Shown here: positions 44,148-53,548 of the stretch, piece by piece
Numbering within the stretch: position 1 is the first letter of the stretch
How the letters are laid out: every line of letters starts with the position of its first letter
Origin: JAXDAY01 sp034679345
Lineage (GTDB): Bacteria; Eisenbacteria; RBG-16-71-46; CAIMUX01; VGJL01
Length of the DNA: 64,000 nt
Assembly: GCA_034679345.1 (NCBI GenBank)
Contig: JAXDAY010000009.1
Span: forward strand, 1 to 64,000
Direction of reading: 5' to 3'
Program-made: the position numbers and the translations under genes
Notes under the pieces: model-generated
The model's input: the letters and a program-made list of their open reading frames with translations, nothing else
Databases searched by the model: none
What the model was told of the DNA's origin: nothing

Positions 44148-44801
44148 ATGAACGAAGTGACCGCCGGAGGAGCGAGCTTGATGACGCGCCTCCGCGAAGA
44201 GACGATGCATCTCCACAAGGAAACGGAGAGCGGGCCCTTCCAGGTCGACCTGCTGTCCGGACGCCTCCCGCTGGACTCCTACGCCGAGCTCCTGGAGCAG
44301 CTCCTCCTGGCCCATCGCGCCCTCGAACGCCACCTCGGCCGAATGGCGGAGACGCATGCCGCCTTCCGGCAGGTGATCCACGAGCGGCAATTCCAGGAGC
44401 GGAATCTCATGAAGGATCTCCTCCACTTCGACCGCGATCCGAACCGGGCTCGAGCCCTGCCCGCCACACAGAGCCTCATCGACTGGATCGAGGAAACCGC
44501 GCGATCAAGGGCGATGGCGCTGCTGGGAATCCACTATGTCCTCGAGGGAAGCAAGAACGGCGGGCGATTCATCGCCAGGGCGATTCGGCGCTTGTATTCC
44601 CTGGCCGACGGCGCGGGGACCTGCTATCTCGATCCTCATGGCGACGACCAGCAGGCCTTCTGGCAGGAGTTCAAGTCGGGGATGAACCGGGTCGATCTCA
44701 CGGGCGCTGAAGCCGACGCGATCGTCGAGGCCGCCAAGGAGACCTTCCGGGGACTCATGCGGATTCACCAGGAGCTTCACGCCGCCGTGCGGCGCGCATG
44801 A
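44148..44801 (+). CDS. Heme oxygenase (biliverdin-producing)
   Basis: 217 residues; GGGAGG lies before ATG 44148. The heme-ligand region is LREETMHLHKETESGPF, with His23 at the place of the proximal His of HO-1 (LKEATKEVHTQAE). The distal helix is in LGIHYVLEGSKNGGRFIARA, where the Gly-rich kink allows oxygen binding. Length fits the family (about 200-240). The enzyme opens heme to biliverdin, iron and CO, for iron supply or as a chromophore source. No heme transporter or phytochrome is adjacent. It ends four bases from the convergent VCBS gene. Confidence 0.85.
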   Translation: MNEVTAGGASLMTRLREETMHLHKETESGPFQVDLLSGRLPLDSYAELLEQLLLAHRALERHLGRMAETHAAFRQVIHERQFQERNLMKDLLHFDRDPNRARALPATQSLIDWIEETARSRAMALLGIHYVLEGSKNGGRFIARAIRRLYSLADGAGTCYLDPHGDDQQAFWQEFKSGMNRVDLTGAEADAIVEAAKETFRGLMRIHQELHAAVRRA

Positions 44802-44805
44802 AGCG

Positions 44806-46560
44806 CTAGCGGATCCGGATCAGGGGCGTCCGGCCGCCGGCGGACCGGGCAAAGTAGACCCCGGCGGGCACCCGCCGTCCTCCATCGTCGCGGCCATCCC
44901 AGGTGCGCTCGCCGTGCCCGAGAATGCGCATGACGCGCCCGGCGACATCCACGATCTCGATCCGGCGGGCCGCGTCCCGGAATCCTTCCAGGCGGACGAG
45001 CCCCGCGCTCGGATTCGGCGCGGCGAAGAGCCGCGCCGTCCCCGCGATCTCCCCCTCGATCGCCGCCGAGGAGGGAGGGAGGATCGAGAAGGGTCGCGGA
45101 GTGATCGTCTCCGCCGATCCGGACTCGGATGCGACGCGCAGGCGCAGGTGGGCCTGGTCGGTGGAGGGGACCACGGGCACGATCCACTGATAGCGATCGC
45201 TGCAGGGGATCGCCTGCGCGATGGGAGTCCACGGTCCCTCGGGACCGCTCACCGACAGGTCGAGATCGACCGTCGCCGTCTCGCCGGCCGGGATGGCCGC
45301 CATCCAGTCGATGAAACGAGCCGACCCGCCGGCCATCCGCTCGCCGCCCGCAGGAGAGACGAAGCGAGCCGCGAGTTCGGCCGCCGCCGTCGACTCGCGG
45401 AAGACGCGAAAGCGATTCGCGTAGCTGGGCCAGCTTCCCTGCTCGGTCACGACCGCGATGTCGGGTAGGCCGTTGTGGTCCACGTCCCCGCCGACGCGCA
45501 GCGCCTGGAAGCTGCCGGGCGCCGGGAGCGTGATCGTCGCGGCCAGTGTCCAGGCGCTCCCGCCGTCGCCCAGCCAGACGCGCAGGATGCCGTTGCCCAA
45601 GCCGATCACGTCGCGCCAGCCGTCGCCGTCCATGTCGGCGAGCTGCGTGGCGGCGATGCCCGAGGTCGGAAGCCCCGCCGAGGCGTCGCTCCAGACCCCC
45701 GACGGATCCCACTTCCATACCTGGAGGCTCGCGTCCGAGGGGCGGAATGCGATGTCGAGGTCGCCGTCGTTGTCGATGTCGCCCAGAGAGACGCCGTTTC
45801 GCACGCCCGATCCCCCGGGGAGATTGGCGTCGGCGAGGGCGAACCCACCGGTCCCATCGCCCAGATAGACCGTGCCGTTCTGCTGGGATACGGCGAAGTC
45901 CTGGAATCCGTCGGCGTTGATGTCGCCGCTGCAGATCACCTGGCCCGAGTTTCCGCCGAGGAATCCGAAGCTCTGGGTCCAGGTTCCATCGCCGTTGTTG
46001 CGGTACGCATGCACACCGGCGCAGCAGCCGAAGGAGTTCGAGACGATGTCGAGATCGCCGTCGTTGTCGAAGTCCGCGAGATCGGTCCCGAACATCCCCC
46101 AGTCCTCGCCCGATGTGGCGAGCCCGTCGTCCCAGGGGGTCCAGTTCTGGCCGGTCCCGTCGCCCAGGGCCGCCTCGAGGATCTGATCGCCGAGGTCGGT
46201 GCCGGAGTAATTGTGATGCATCCCGTATGCGGCATCGATCCGCCCGTCGCCGTTCAGATCGCCGAGGGCGATCCCGCCATAGCCGAAGTTGCCGTTCATG
46301 TGAACCGCCCAGTTCCCCGCGCCGTCTCCAAACCAGACCATGATCCCGTGCTGGTCGGTATTGACGTAGGGCGATCCGTGATCCCCGATCGAGACGAGAT
46401 CGAGGCGGCCGTCCTCGTTCACGTCGCAGAACTCGATCTCCGTGTCGCCCCCCTCCATGCTCGGCGGGATGAGACCTTGCGAGGACTCGACGTAGTCGAG
46501 GGCGAGCGCGGAAAGCGGGAGCGAGAGGAAAAGGGCGATCCAGGAGATGCGCGCGAGCAT
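44806..46560 (-). CDS. Secreted VCBS/FG-GAP repeat protein with FlgD-like tail
   Basis: 584 residues from ATG 46560, which follows GGAGGT; an upstream ATG at 46572 overlaps that site. A signal peptide (WIALFLSLPLSALA) is followed by about seven FG-GAP/VCBS units with DxNxDGxxD loops (CDVNEDGRLDLVSIGD, GDLNGDGRIDAAYG, ADFDNDGDLDIVSNS, GDINADGFQDFAVS, ADMDGDGWRDVIGLG), one propeller in all. A beta domain and the FlgD-like tail follow (AAPNPSAGLVRL, IVDVAGRVMRIL, TWDGRDDGGRRVPAGVYF). The gene is divergent from the DinB-like gene, with about 210 bases between. Confidence 0.83.
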   Translation of the reverse strand: MLARISWIALFLSLPLSALALDYVESSQGLIPPSMEGGDTEIEFCDVNEDGRLDLVSIGDHGSPYVNTDQHGIMVWFGDGAGNWAVHMNGNFGYGGIALGDLNGDGRIDAAYGMHHNYSGTDLGDQILEAALGDGTGQNWTPWDDGLATSGEDWGMFGTDLADFDNDGDLDIVSNSFGCCAGVHAYRNNGDGTWTQSFGFLGGNSGQVICSGDINADGFQDFAVSQQNGTVYLGDGTGGFALADANLPGGSGVRNGVSLGDIDNDGDLDIAFRPSDASLQVWKWDPSGVWSDASAGLPTSGIAATQLADMDGDGWRDVIGLGNGILRVWLGDGGSAWTLAATITLPAPGSFQALRVGGDVDHNGLPDIAVVTEQGSWPSYANRFRVFRESTAAAELAARFVSPAGGERMAGGSARFIDWMAAIPAGETATVDLDLSVSGPEGPWTPIAQAIPCSDRYQWIVPVVPSTDQAHLRLRVASESGSAETITPRPFSILPPSSAAIEGEIAGTARLFAAPNPSAGLVRLEGFRDAARRIEIVDVAGRVMRILGHGERTWDGRDDGGRRVPAGVYFARSAGGRTPLIRIR

Positions 46561-46773
46561 GACGACCTCCATCCGGCCAAGGGGATCCCGAGCTCCACGC
46601 GGCGCGCGTGGATGCGAGCGTGATCCATTCTACGCCACGCGCCCGCGATCTCTCAAGTCCGGGAAGGACGTGCCGCCACCGACGTCGATATCGATTCCCT
46701 TGTCGCCTTCGCCTACGATGCGGGTGGACGAGTCGGTATGGCAATCATCTCCGAACTGTGGGGAGGATCGAAC

Positions 46774-47259
46774 ATGTACACAGGCGCCGCTCTGATCGAC
46801 ATGCATGAGCGTGGGCATCGCAGCCTACGGGGACTCATCCGGCACTGCGCCGAGCTCGACGCGGCAGAGTTGACTCGTGCGCTGCCCGGGTTCGGCTACC
46901 CGAACATCCGCCAGCAGCTCGCGCACACGATCGGCGGGGAGGAGTACTGGGTCAGCGTCATCCAGGGTCGCTATGCGGATGACCCGGAGGAGATCGAGCC
47001 TGAGACGATGGAGGCGATGGAGAGCTACCGCCAACAGGTGGCGGAAGGAACGGTCGCATACCTGCGCAACACCTCTGACGGCGATCTCAACGCTCCGCGC
47101 GAGATGAAGACCTGGCCGAACAGGCTCCGCGTGCTCGTGCCCGCGCTCGTTGTGATCCGCACGATCGCGCACATTTACAGCCACCAGGGCCAGGTGATGG
47201 CGATGTGCCGCATCCTGGGTCGGCCCGGTCCGTCAGGTTTGGACTTTCCCCTCAACTGA
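46774..47259 (+). CDS. DinB/YfiT-like four-helix metal-binding protein
   Basis: 161 residues; GGGGAGGATCGAAC precedes ATG 46774. Three histidines at family positions could bind a metal: HTIGGEEYW in the second helix, and HIYSHQGQV in the fourth. Length and helix layout fit the DinB superfamily (about 150-170), which includes thiol-dependent transferases and many members of unknown function. No partner gene is adjacent, so the substrate is unknown. The name DinB here refers to the Bacillus-type fold, not to DNA polymerase IV. Confidence 0.8.
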   Translation: MYTGAALIDMHERGHRSLRGLIRHCAELDAAELTRALPGFGYPNIRQQLAHTIGGEEYWVSVIQGRYADDPEEIEPETMEAMESYRQQVAEGTVAYLRNTSDGDLNAPREMKTWPNRLRVLVPALVVIRTIAHIYSHQGQVMAMCRILGRPGPSGLDFPLN

Positions 47260-47570
47260 GCGCTCGACTGGGCGGATGGGCATGAGGTTTGCTCCCGCAA
47301 CTTCCTTCACATGAAGCAGTTCCGGCGGAACAGCTCGACCCGGCCCCGTCTGCAAGCGCCGCCGACGCGCGAGCGCGCGAGCATGTCTGCGTCCGGCTAT
47401 CCAGGCGTGATATAATGGATAAGACTCGTTTGCCGGGCATCCTTGGCGACCACCACCGCTCGTTGAGCTCATTTTCGTGCCGTCGTCTCTCCCGGGGAAC
47501 GCGTGCCGGAACCGCTTCCGGCATCGTAGAAGACATGGATGGCAGACCCACTGGGGAGGAGGTATCGAGA
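47260..47570. other. Leader region of the subtilase gene with a -10 box
   Basis: 311 bases without a gene. TATAAT at 47411-47416 (GTGATATAATGGAT) is the best promoter match, leaving an untranslated leader of about 150 bases before ATG 47571. No -35 consensus or riboswitch fold was recognised. Confidence 0.45.
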
Positions 47571-50465
47571 ATGAGACTCCTGGGGTGGACGGCGGCAATC
47601 GTCGCCGCTTGCATCGCAGCTTCCGCGGCCGTGGCAGGCAGCATCGCCCCTCGCCTGCAGGCCGAGATGGATCAGCGAGGCCCGGGCGCGGTTTTCAGCG
47701 TGATCGTCAACATGCAGGAACAGGCCCCGCTGCCTGCCCTCAATGCGGAACTCCGGGCAGCCAAGTCGACCCGGCTCGAGCGACACGCTCGTGTGGTCGA
47801 GGCGCTTCAGACCGCCGCCCGCGGACAGCAGCCCTTGATCGCCGCTCTGGATGAGGGGATGCGATCGGGCGGGATCCAAGGGTACACCAGCTACTGGATC
47901 TCGAATCTCATGGTCGTCCAGGGGACGAAGGAAGCGATCGCCGAGATCGCCCTACGCTCCGACGTCGACCTGATCGAGCCCAACTTCACGGTGGAGCTGA
48001 TGGAGCCGGTCTCAATGGAGATGCCGCAGGGCGACGGCCTTCGCGGCATCGGCGTCACCCCCGGCCTGCGTGCGATCCGCGCGCCGGAGGTGTGGTACCA
48101 GCTTGGCTACACGGGGGCCGGCCGCCTGATCGGCTCGCTCGACACCGGGGTCGACGGCAATCACCCGGCGCTGCAGACCCGCTGGCGTGGATACCAGGGA
48201 CAGGAGCCGTGGCAGGAGTGCTGGCTCGATGTCCTCAGCGGTTCGACTCAGTTTCCCAACGACGGCTACGGGCACGGGACCCATACGACGGGCACGATGA
48301 CCGGTCTGGGTATCGCGACCGAAGACACGGTCGGCGTCGCCTGGGGCGCCAAGTGGATCGCCACCAACGCGATCAACCAGGGCGTGGGAAGCGGCTTCGA
48401 CAATGACATCATCACCTGCTTCCAGTGGTTCGCGGATCCCGACGGCAACCCGAACACGATCGATGACGTTCCCGACGTCGTGCAGAACTCCTGGCGCATC
48501 AACGAGCAGTTCGGCGGCAACTACACCGACTGCGATACCCGGTGGTGGAACGTGATCGACGGTTGCGAGGCATCCGGCGTCGTCGTCACATTCTCGGCCG
48601 GCAACGAAGGCCCGGGATCGCAGACGATCGGATCCCCGCCGGACCGCGCGACGACCTACTACAACGCCTTCGCGATCGGAGCGGTGGACGCCACGAGCTA
48701 TAACTGGCCCTACCCGATCGCGAGCTTCTCGAGCCGCGGTCCCACGGGCTGCGACGTGCCGGCGGACCGCAAGATCAAGCCGGAGGTCGTCGCGCCGGGC
48801 GTGAACGTGTACTCATGCATTCCGGGCGGCGGCTACTCCGCCAACTGGAGCGGCACCTCCATGGCCGGCCCGCACGTCGCCGGCATCGTGGGCCTGATGC
48901 GCGAGGCCAATCCGAATCTATCAGTCGACGACATCAAGCAGATCCTGCTCGACACGGCGCGTGACGAGGGGAATACCGGCGAGGACAACACCTTCGGTTG
49001 GGGCTTCGTCGACGCCTACGATGCCGTCATCTCCGCCACCCTCGGCTTCGGCGAGATCGAGGGGCACGTGACGAACGGCACGTACAACAACAACCCGATT
49101 CAAGGCGCGACGGTTCAGCTCCTCGAGATCGGCAACCAGTACGTGACCGATGCGGCTGGATACTACAATGGCACCGCCCCGGCGGCGACTTACACCGTCG
49201 TGGCGAGCCACCCCGACTTCCGCCCGGACACCCTCCAGGTGACCCTGGTGGCCTCCCAACTCGTGGTGCAGGACTTCGCCCTCACCGACGACCATGGTCC
49301 CTCGATCACGAATGTGACAGACCAGGTCACTCAACCCTTGAGCGTCGTGACGCCCATCCGGGCGACGATCCTCGATCCGAGCACGGTCGCGGGCGCGAAG
49401 CTCTATTACAGGATCAACGGCAACGGGTGGATCGAGCTGCCGATGGGGACCCTCTCCGGAGGGGTCTATGCGGCGAATCTCCCCGCGGCCAGCCGGGGCA
49501 CTCAGATCGACTACTACATCGCCGCCACCGACGGTCCGGGCAATGGCAGCATGTCGCCCCCCACCGCCCCCGCGACCTTCTATAGCCTCTACTTCACCGA
49601 GATGCTGTTCGCGGATGACGTGGAGCAGGACCAGAGCTGGTCGCTTCAGGCCACGGGCGACAACGCGACGACCGGCCGCTGGCTGCGCGACGACCCGGTC
49701 GGGACGACCTACAACGGTCACCCCTGTCAGCCGGAGAACGACCACACCGCGGGACCCGGCGTGAAGTGCTTCGTCACCGGCAACGGCACCCCCGGCGGCG
49801 ACGCGAACGCCCAGGACGTCGACAACGGATGCACGACCCTGACCGCCCCGGCCTTCGATCTCACCGGCTACTCGCGTGCGTTCATCTCCTACCACCGCTG
49901 GTGGGCCCAGGAGATCGCCCTCGACGATCAGTTCCAGATCGACGGCTCATCCAACGGCGGCGCCAGCTGGGTCCCGCTCGAGCGCGTCGGCCCGGAGGCG
50001 GAGGAGTACTGGCGCAAGGTCGTCATCGACGTGGGTCAGCACCTGAGCTTCACGAACAACATGAGAATTCGCTTCAAGGCGTGCGACGGGACGCAGGGCG
50101 GAATCGTGGAGGCGGCGATCGACGACTTCACGATCGAGACCTTCGCGGCCGCGACGGCGGGCGCCGACGACACGGCCCTGCTTCCTCGCAGGCCGGTGCT
50201 CGAGCAGAACGAGCCGAACCCGTTCAACCCGGTCACCTCGATCCGGTTCACGTTGAGCAATCCCGCGCCGACGCGTATCGAGATCTTCGACGCGAACGGG
50301 CGGTTGGTCCGCGTGCTGGCCGACGAGCCGATGACGGCCGGAGTGCATTCGATCCTCTGGAACGGACTCGATGACGCGGGCCGCTCCTGCGGATCCGGCG
50401 TCTACTTCTATCGCCTCAAGGCCGGCGCCTTCGAGCAGAGCAGGAGGATGACGATCCTCAAGTAG
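47571..50465 (+). CDS. Secreted subtilisin-like serine protease (S8) with FlgD-like tail
   Basis: 964 residues; GGGGAGGAGG precedes ATG 47571. The layout is signal peptide; I9-like propeptide (FSVIVNMQEQAPLPALNAEL ... DLIEPN); S8 domain with Asp191 in SLDTGVDG, His235 in GHGTHTTG, oxyanion Asn in SAGNEGPGS and Ser430 in GTSMAGPHVAG; a CarboxypepD_reg-like beta domain (GATVQLLEIGNQYVTDAAGY); a second Ig-like domain; a jellyroll-like part (HRWWAQEIALDDQFQIDGS); and the FlgD-like tail with the canonical NEPNPFNPVTSIRF, IFDANGRLVRVL, LWNGLDDAGRSCGSGVYFYRL. It resembles bacillopeptidase F-type enzymes and probably degrades protein outside the cell. All catalytic residues are present. Confidence 0.92.
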   Translation: MRLLGWTAAIVAACIAASAAVAGSIAPRLQAEMDQRGPGAVFSVIVNMQEQAPLPALNAELRAAKSTRLERHARVVEALQTAARGQQPLIAALDEGMRSGGIQGYTSYWISNLMVVQGTKEAIAEIALRSDVDLIEPNFTVELMEPVSMEMPQGDGLRGIGVTPGLRAIRAPEVWYQLGYTGAGRLIGSLDTGVDGNHPALQTRWRGYQGQEPWQECWLDVLSGSTQFPNDGYGHGTHTTGTMTGLGIATEDTVGVAWGAKWIATNAINQGVGSGFDNDIITCFQWFADPDGNPNTIDDVPDVVQNSWRINEQFGGNYTDCDTRWWNVIDGCEASGVVVTFSAGNEGPGSQTIGSPPDRATTYYNAFAIGAVDATSYNWPYPIASFSSRGPTGCDVPADRKIKPEVVAPGVNVYSCIPGGGYSANWSGTSMAGPHVAGIVGLMREANPNLSVDDIKQILLDTARDEGNTGEDNTFGWGFVDAYDAVISATLGFGEIEGHVTNGTYNNNPIQGATVQLLEIGNQYVTDAAGYYNGTAPAATYTVVASHPDFRPDTLQVTLVASQLVVQDFALTDDHGPSITNVTDQVTQPLSVVTPIRATILDPSTVAGAKLYYRINGNGWIELPMGTLSGGVYAANLPAASRGTQIDYYIAATDGPGNGSMSPPTAPATFYSLYFTEMLFADDVEQDQSWSLQATGDNATTGRWLRDDPVGTTYNGHPCQPENDHTAGPGVKCFVTGNGTPGGDANAQDVDNGCTTLTAPAFDLTGYSRAFISYHRWWAQEIALDDQFQIDGSSNGGASWVPLERVGPEAEEYWRKVVIDVGQHLSFTNNMRIRFKACDGTQGGIVEAAIDDFTIETFAAATAGADDTALLPRRPVLEQNEPNPFNPVTSIRFTLSNPAPTRIEIFDANGRLVRVLADEPMTAGVHSILWNGLDDAGRSCGSGVYFYRLKAGAFEQSRRMTILK

Positions 50466-50491
50466 TCGCTCGCGGCCTGCGCGCAACACTC

Positions 50492-50525
50492 GAGGCGGAC
50501 GCGGCATCCCAGCCGCGTCCGCCTC
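50492..50525. terminator. Bidirectional 14-bp perfect hairpin between convergent genes
   Basis: GAGGCGGACGCGGC (50492-50505) pairs with GCCGCGTCCGCCTC (50512-50525) around the loop ATCCCA. It lies 26 bases after the subtilase stop and 13 bases before the end of the convergent YCF48-like gene. No T-run flanks it. Confidence 0.7.
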
Positions 50526-50538
50526 TGATGTTCGAGGG

Positions 50539-52761
50539 TCAGCGCAGCAGAAGCCGCTTCGCGACGAGCCGGCGCGCGCCTCTCTCGACGAGCAGGAAGT
50601 ACACGCCGCTCGGGGCCCTCTCGCCGGTCGCCAGCCGGGAATCCCAGCTGAACCGCCAGACGGATCGGCCCGGCTGCGATCGTGACAGATCCGCGACGCT
50701 TCTGCCGGCGATGTCGAGCACGCGGCCCGTAGGGACCATCCACGTTTCGGCGGACCGCGATGCATCAATCTCGATGACGGATCCGATGAGGCGCGCCCGA
50801 ACGCCGGGTCCCAGGGAGCCGCGCAACCCGGAGGCGAGAGGCTCCGGCTCCCGCGGCGCGCCGACCGCGGCCGGATCGATCGTTTCCCCCCGCAGGATCA
50901 CGCTCGCCGCTCCCGCGGCGATGAAACCTCCCTCGCGCGCGAGCAGCGTCAGCGATCCGTTGACGCAGGGCATCTCGATCGGCTCCCAGGTGGCTCCCCC
51001 GTCCTCGGTCCGCCAGACTCTCGGGTCGAAGAGGTCGTTGGCGTATCCCACGGCGCCGTCGACGAATGAGATCGAGGTGGTGTAGGCGCTGAGCGCCTGG
51101 ATCCAGGTCTGTCCTCCGTTCGTCGTGCGATGGACCCCATCGAAAGAGGCGATGAAACCAGTCGAGGCGTCGATCCATCTCATGTCCCGGATCGCCTCCT
51201 GCACTCCTGCGAGGGGAACGGCGCTCCACGACTGGCCGCCATCGGTCGTGCGGTAGAGCGCCGGGGCCCCGAAATCTCCTCCGGCGGCAAAACCGACCTG
51301 GGCATCGAGGAAATCGATCGCGTGGAGCCGGGCCCCCGAGGGCAGCCCGGAGCTCATCCGGTTCCAGCCCAAGCCGCCATCGGTCGACTTGTAGACGAAG
51401 TTGACGCCCGTGCCGCCGTGGAGGGCGGCGTAGCAGGCCGAGGCATCGACGACTTTCAGATCGACGACGAAGCCGACGGGGGGGGAATCGATCGTGTGGT
51501 TGTTCCAGGAGGAGCCGCCGTCGGTGGTTCGCGCGATCTCGCTCAGGCCGCCGGAGATCGACCCGCCCGCGAGCCCGAAGGACTCGTCGAACATGTCGAT
51601 GGCGAAGATGATCGAGATCTCTGGCTCGGCTGGGGCGAACTGCCAGCTCGCCCCTCCGTCGGAGGACCGGAGGAGCTCCCGGTTCCCGCCGGCGAAGCCG
51701 ATGCCGTTCGGGGCGAAGTCGATCGCCTCGATCGACTGCCGCTCGCCGTCGCCGGGGGCCGAGGTGGCGTTCGCCCAGCTCAGCCCCTCATCGGCGCTCC
51801 GGAGCATGTCGCCGTCGGAGCTCACGGCGACGAGCGCGCCGTCGCCCAACCGGACGATGCCGGTCAGGCCGCGCGTCGCCTGCCGCGCGTAGAGCTCGGT
51901 CCAGTGGAGCCCATCATCGGTCGTCCTCCAGAGAGCAGCGCCCTCGCCATCGGTGATGACGAACCGATTCGAGGCGTCGAGGATGACGGCCTCCTCCTGG
52001 TAGATCGGGCTCGATCCAATCTGTCCGTGGCGCTCGAACCAGCTCGTTCCTCCATCGGTCGTGCGATATGTCGTGAGGTCGACGAGGATCCAGCCGTTCA
52101 GCGAATCGAGGAACTGGATGTCCCCGGGGAAGAACAGGTTGTTCTCCGTCGTTCCCGGAATCGGCGCCCAGCTCGCCCCGCCGTCAGACGTCTCCCGCAG
52201 GACGAACTCGCCGACGACGTATCCATGGCTTGGGCTTGTCCAGCACTGGTCGTGGAGATCGAAGGCTCCCCTCGGCTGGGCGCGCAGTTCCCAGGTGGCG
52301 CCATCATCGGTCGATCGCAGCACCTCCCCGGCATCGCCGACGGCGGAGAGAGTCGTCGCGTCGATGCGCGCGATCTCGTTCAACGTTGCGGTCGAGGGGT
52401 TCTGAATCGGCGTCCAGCTCGCTCCTCCGTCGATGGATCGGAAGATCCCCGGATTCTCCCCCACCGCGATCATCTCTCCGGGCTGCATGAGGAGGATGTC
52501 CATGAGGTGCTTGCGGAACGATTCGAAATCGGTTCGATCGGTCCATGTCACGCCGCCGTCGGTCGTGACGAGGCAGGTGCCGCGCATCCCCACCGTGTAA
52601 CCGACCGCATCGTCCTCGAACTGGATCGACTGGAGCGGATTGCCCTGCGGTTTCGGGTTGGCCCAGGAGATGGAATGGCTCGCGCCGAGGGCGGTCGAGG
52701 CGACGGTCGCCGACAAGACTACCAAGATCATTGCCGAGTGCGATCGAATCAAGGCGTTCAT
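50539..52761 (-). CDS. Secreted YCF48/BNR-type propeller protein with FlgD-like tail
   Basis: 740 residues; GGAGGAG precedes ATG 52761. A signal peptide (AMILVVLSATVASTALGA) is followed by two sets of about seven YCF48-type repeats, each with an Asp-box variant such as TTDGGVTWTD, SIDGGASWTP, STDDGATWEL, TTDGGTSWFE, and a VGYTVG or VGFAAGG strand between. YCF48 relatives help assemble photosystem II, but in non-photosynthetic bacteria the family is only a propeller scaffold. The end is a FlgD-like tail (VLDIAGRSVADLSR, FSWDSRLATGERAPSGVYFLL). It is convergent with the subtilase. Confidence 0.83.
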   Translation of the reverse strand: MNALIRSHSAMILVVLSATVASTALGASHSISWANPKPQGNPLQSIQFEDDAVGYTVGMRGTCLVTTDGGVTWTDRTDFESFRKHLMDILLMQPGEMIAVGENPGIFRSIDGGASWTPIQNPSTATLNEIARIDATTLSAVGDAGEVLRSTDDGATWELRAQPRGAFDLHDQCWTSPSHGYVVGEFVLRETSDGGASWAPIPGTTENNLFFPGDIQFLDSLNGWILVDLTTYRTTDGGTSWFERHGQIGSSPIYQEEAVILDASNRFVITDGEGAALWRTTDDGLHWTELYARQATRGLTGIVRLGDGALVAVSSDGDMLRSADEGLSWANATSAPGDGERQSIEAIDFAPNGIGFAGGNRELLRSSDGGASWQFAPAEPEISIIFAIDMFDESFGLAGGSISGGLSEIARTTDGGSSWNNHTIDSPPVGFVVDLKVVDASACYAALHGGTGVNFVYKSTDGGLGWNRMSSGLPSGARLHAIDFLDAQVGFAAGGDFGAPALYRTTDGGQSWSAVPLAGVQEAIRDMRWIDASTGFIASFDGVHRTTNGGQTWIQALSAYTTSISFVDGAVGYANDLFDPRVWRTEDGGATWEPIEMPCVNGSLTLLAREGGFIAAGAASVILRGETIDPAAVGAPREPEPLASGLRGSLGPGVRARLIGSVIEIDASRSAETWMVPTGRVLDIAGRSVADLSRSQPGRSVWRFSWDSRLATGERAPSGVYFLLVERGARRLVAKRLLLR

Positions 52762-52912
52762 GGACGCTCCTCCTGACTTGCGCGCGTGGCGGGGAGTCCG
52801 CCACCGAACGCTCGAGTCCGGCGCACGCGGCCACGGCCTCGCCGGGAACGGATGATTCTAGCTCTTCAGGAAGAGCCGGTCGAGCCGTTTGCCTGCGGGT
52901 AAGTGAATCGAC

Positions 52913-53518
52913 TCACGCCCTGCGGCTGGTCACGCCGAGGCGAAAGAATGCGATCCCACCGATGAGGAGTCCCGCGCCGAAGACGATCCATGAGAATCGC
53001 GGCGAGGCATCGGCGCCCGATCGCCAGAGGAAGCTCGTCAAGATCCCGGCGTGCGCTGCGATCACGAGGAGAGCGTCGAGTCTCCCGAATCGAACCCGGC
53101 GTCGATGGAGGGATAGACTCCCGATGATCCAGACGAGCGAAACGAGGATCGGCGCCAGGACCGGCCCGATCCATGGCTTTGGGATCAGGAAGAGGATGTC
53201 GGGCGCCAAGAAGCTGGCCGGCCAGTTGAGGAAGAGCTTCAATCCCAGGTAGTAGACGATGTCCCACACGGCGAAGGCGAAGAGGAAGGCCATCAGGCGG
53301 GACCAGACGCGCTCCGCAGCGAGAATGGCGAGACAGGCGAGCATCAGGATCGTCATGGCCTCGCGGATCACCTCGACGCGAAGGATCGATGGCTCGAAGG
53401 CGACCAGCGGGAATCCGAATCCGGCGGGATAGTAGATGCGGCGCAGGTAGACCACGACGGCCGCCTCGAGAATCCCCATCGCGGCCGCGAAGACGCAGGT
53501 CACCCAGGGATGGCGCAC
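52913..53518 (-). CDS. Six-helix membrane protein of unknown function
   Basis: 201 residues; the start is GTG 53518, with GGAGAGGA six bases upstream. Six hydrophobic segments alternate with short loops (MGILEAAVVVYLRR, AMTILMLACLAILAAERVW, LMAFLFAFAVWDIVYYLG, VLAPILVSLVWIIGSLSL, LLVIAAHAGILTSFLW, WIVFGAGLLIGGIAFFRL). The loop LRRIYYPAGFGFPL and the segment FAVWDIVYYLGLKLFLNWP look conserved. It is not a transporter family I can name. It is 30 bases downstream of the molbindin gene and probably in its operon. Confidence 0.7.
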   Translation of the reverse strand: MRHPWVTCVFAAAMGILEAAVVVYLRRIYYPAGFGFPLVAFEPSILRVEVIREAMTILMLACLAILAAERVWSRLMAFLFAFAVWDIVYYLGLKLFLNWPASFLAPDILFLIPKPWIGPVLAPILVSLVWIIGSLSLHRRRVRFGRLDALLVIAAHAGILTSFLWRSGADASPRFSWIVFGAGLLIGGIAFFRLGVTSRRA

Positions 53519-53548
53519 TCCGTGTCCTCTCCGCTTCTCCCCTGGAAG

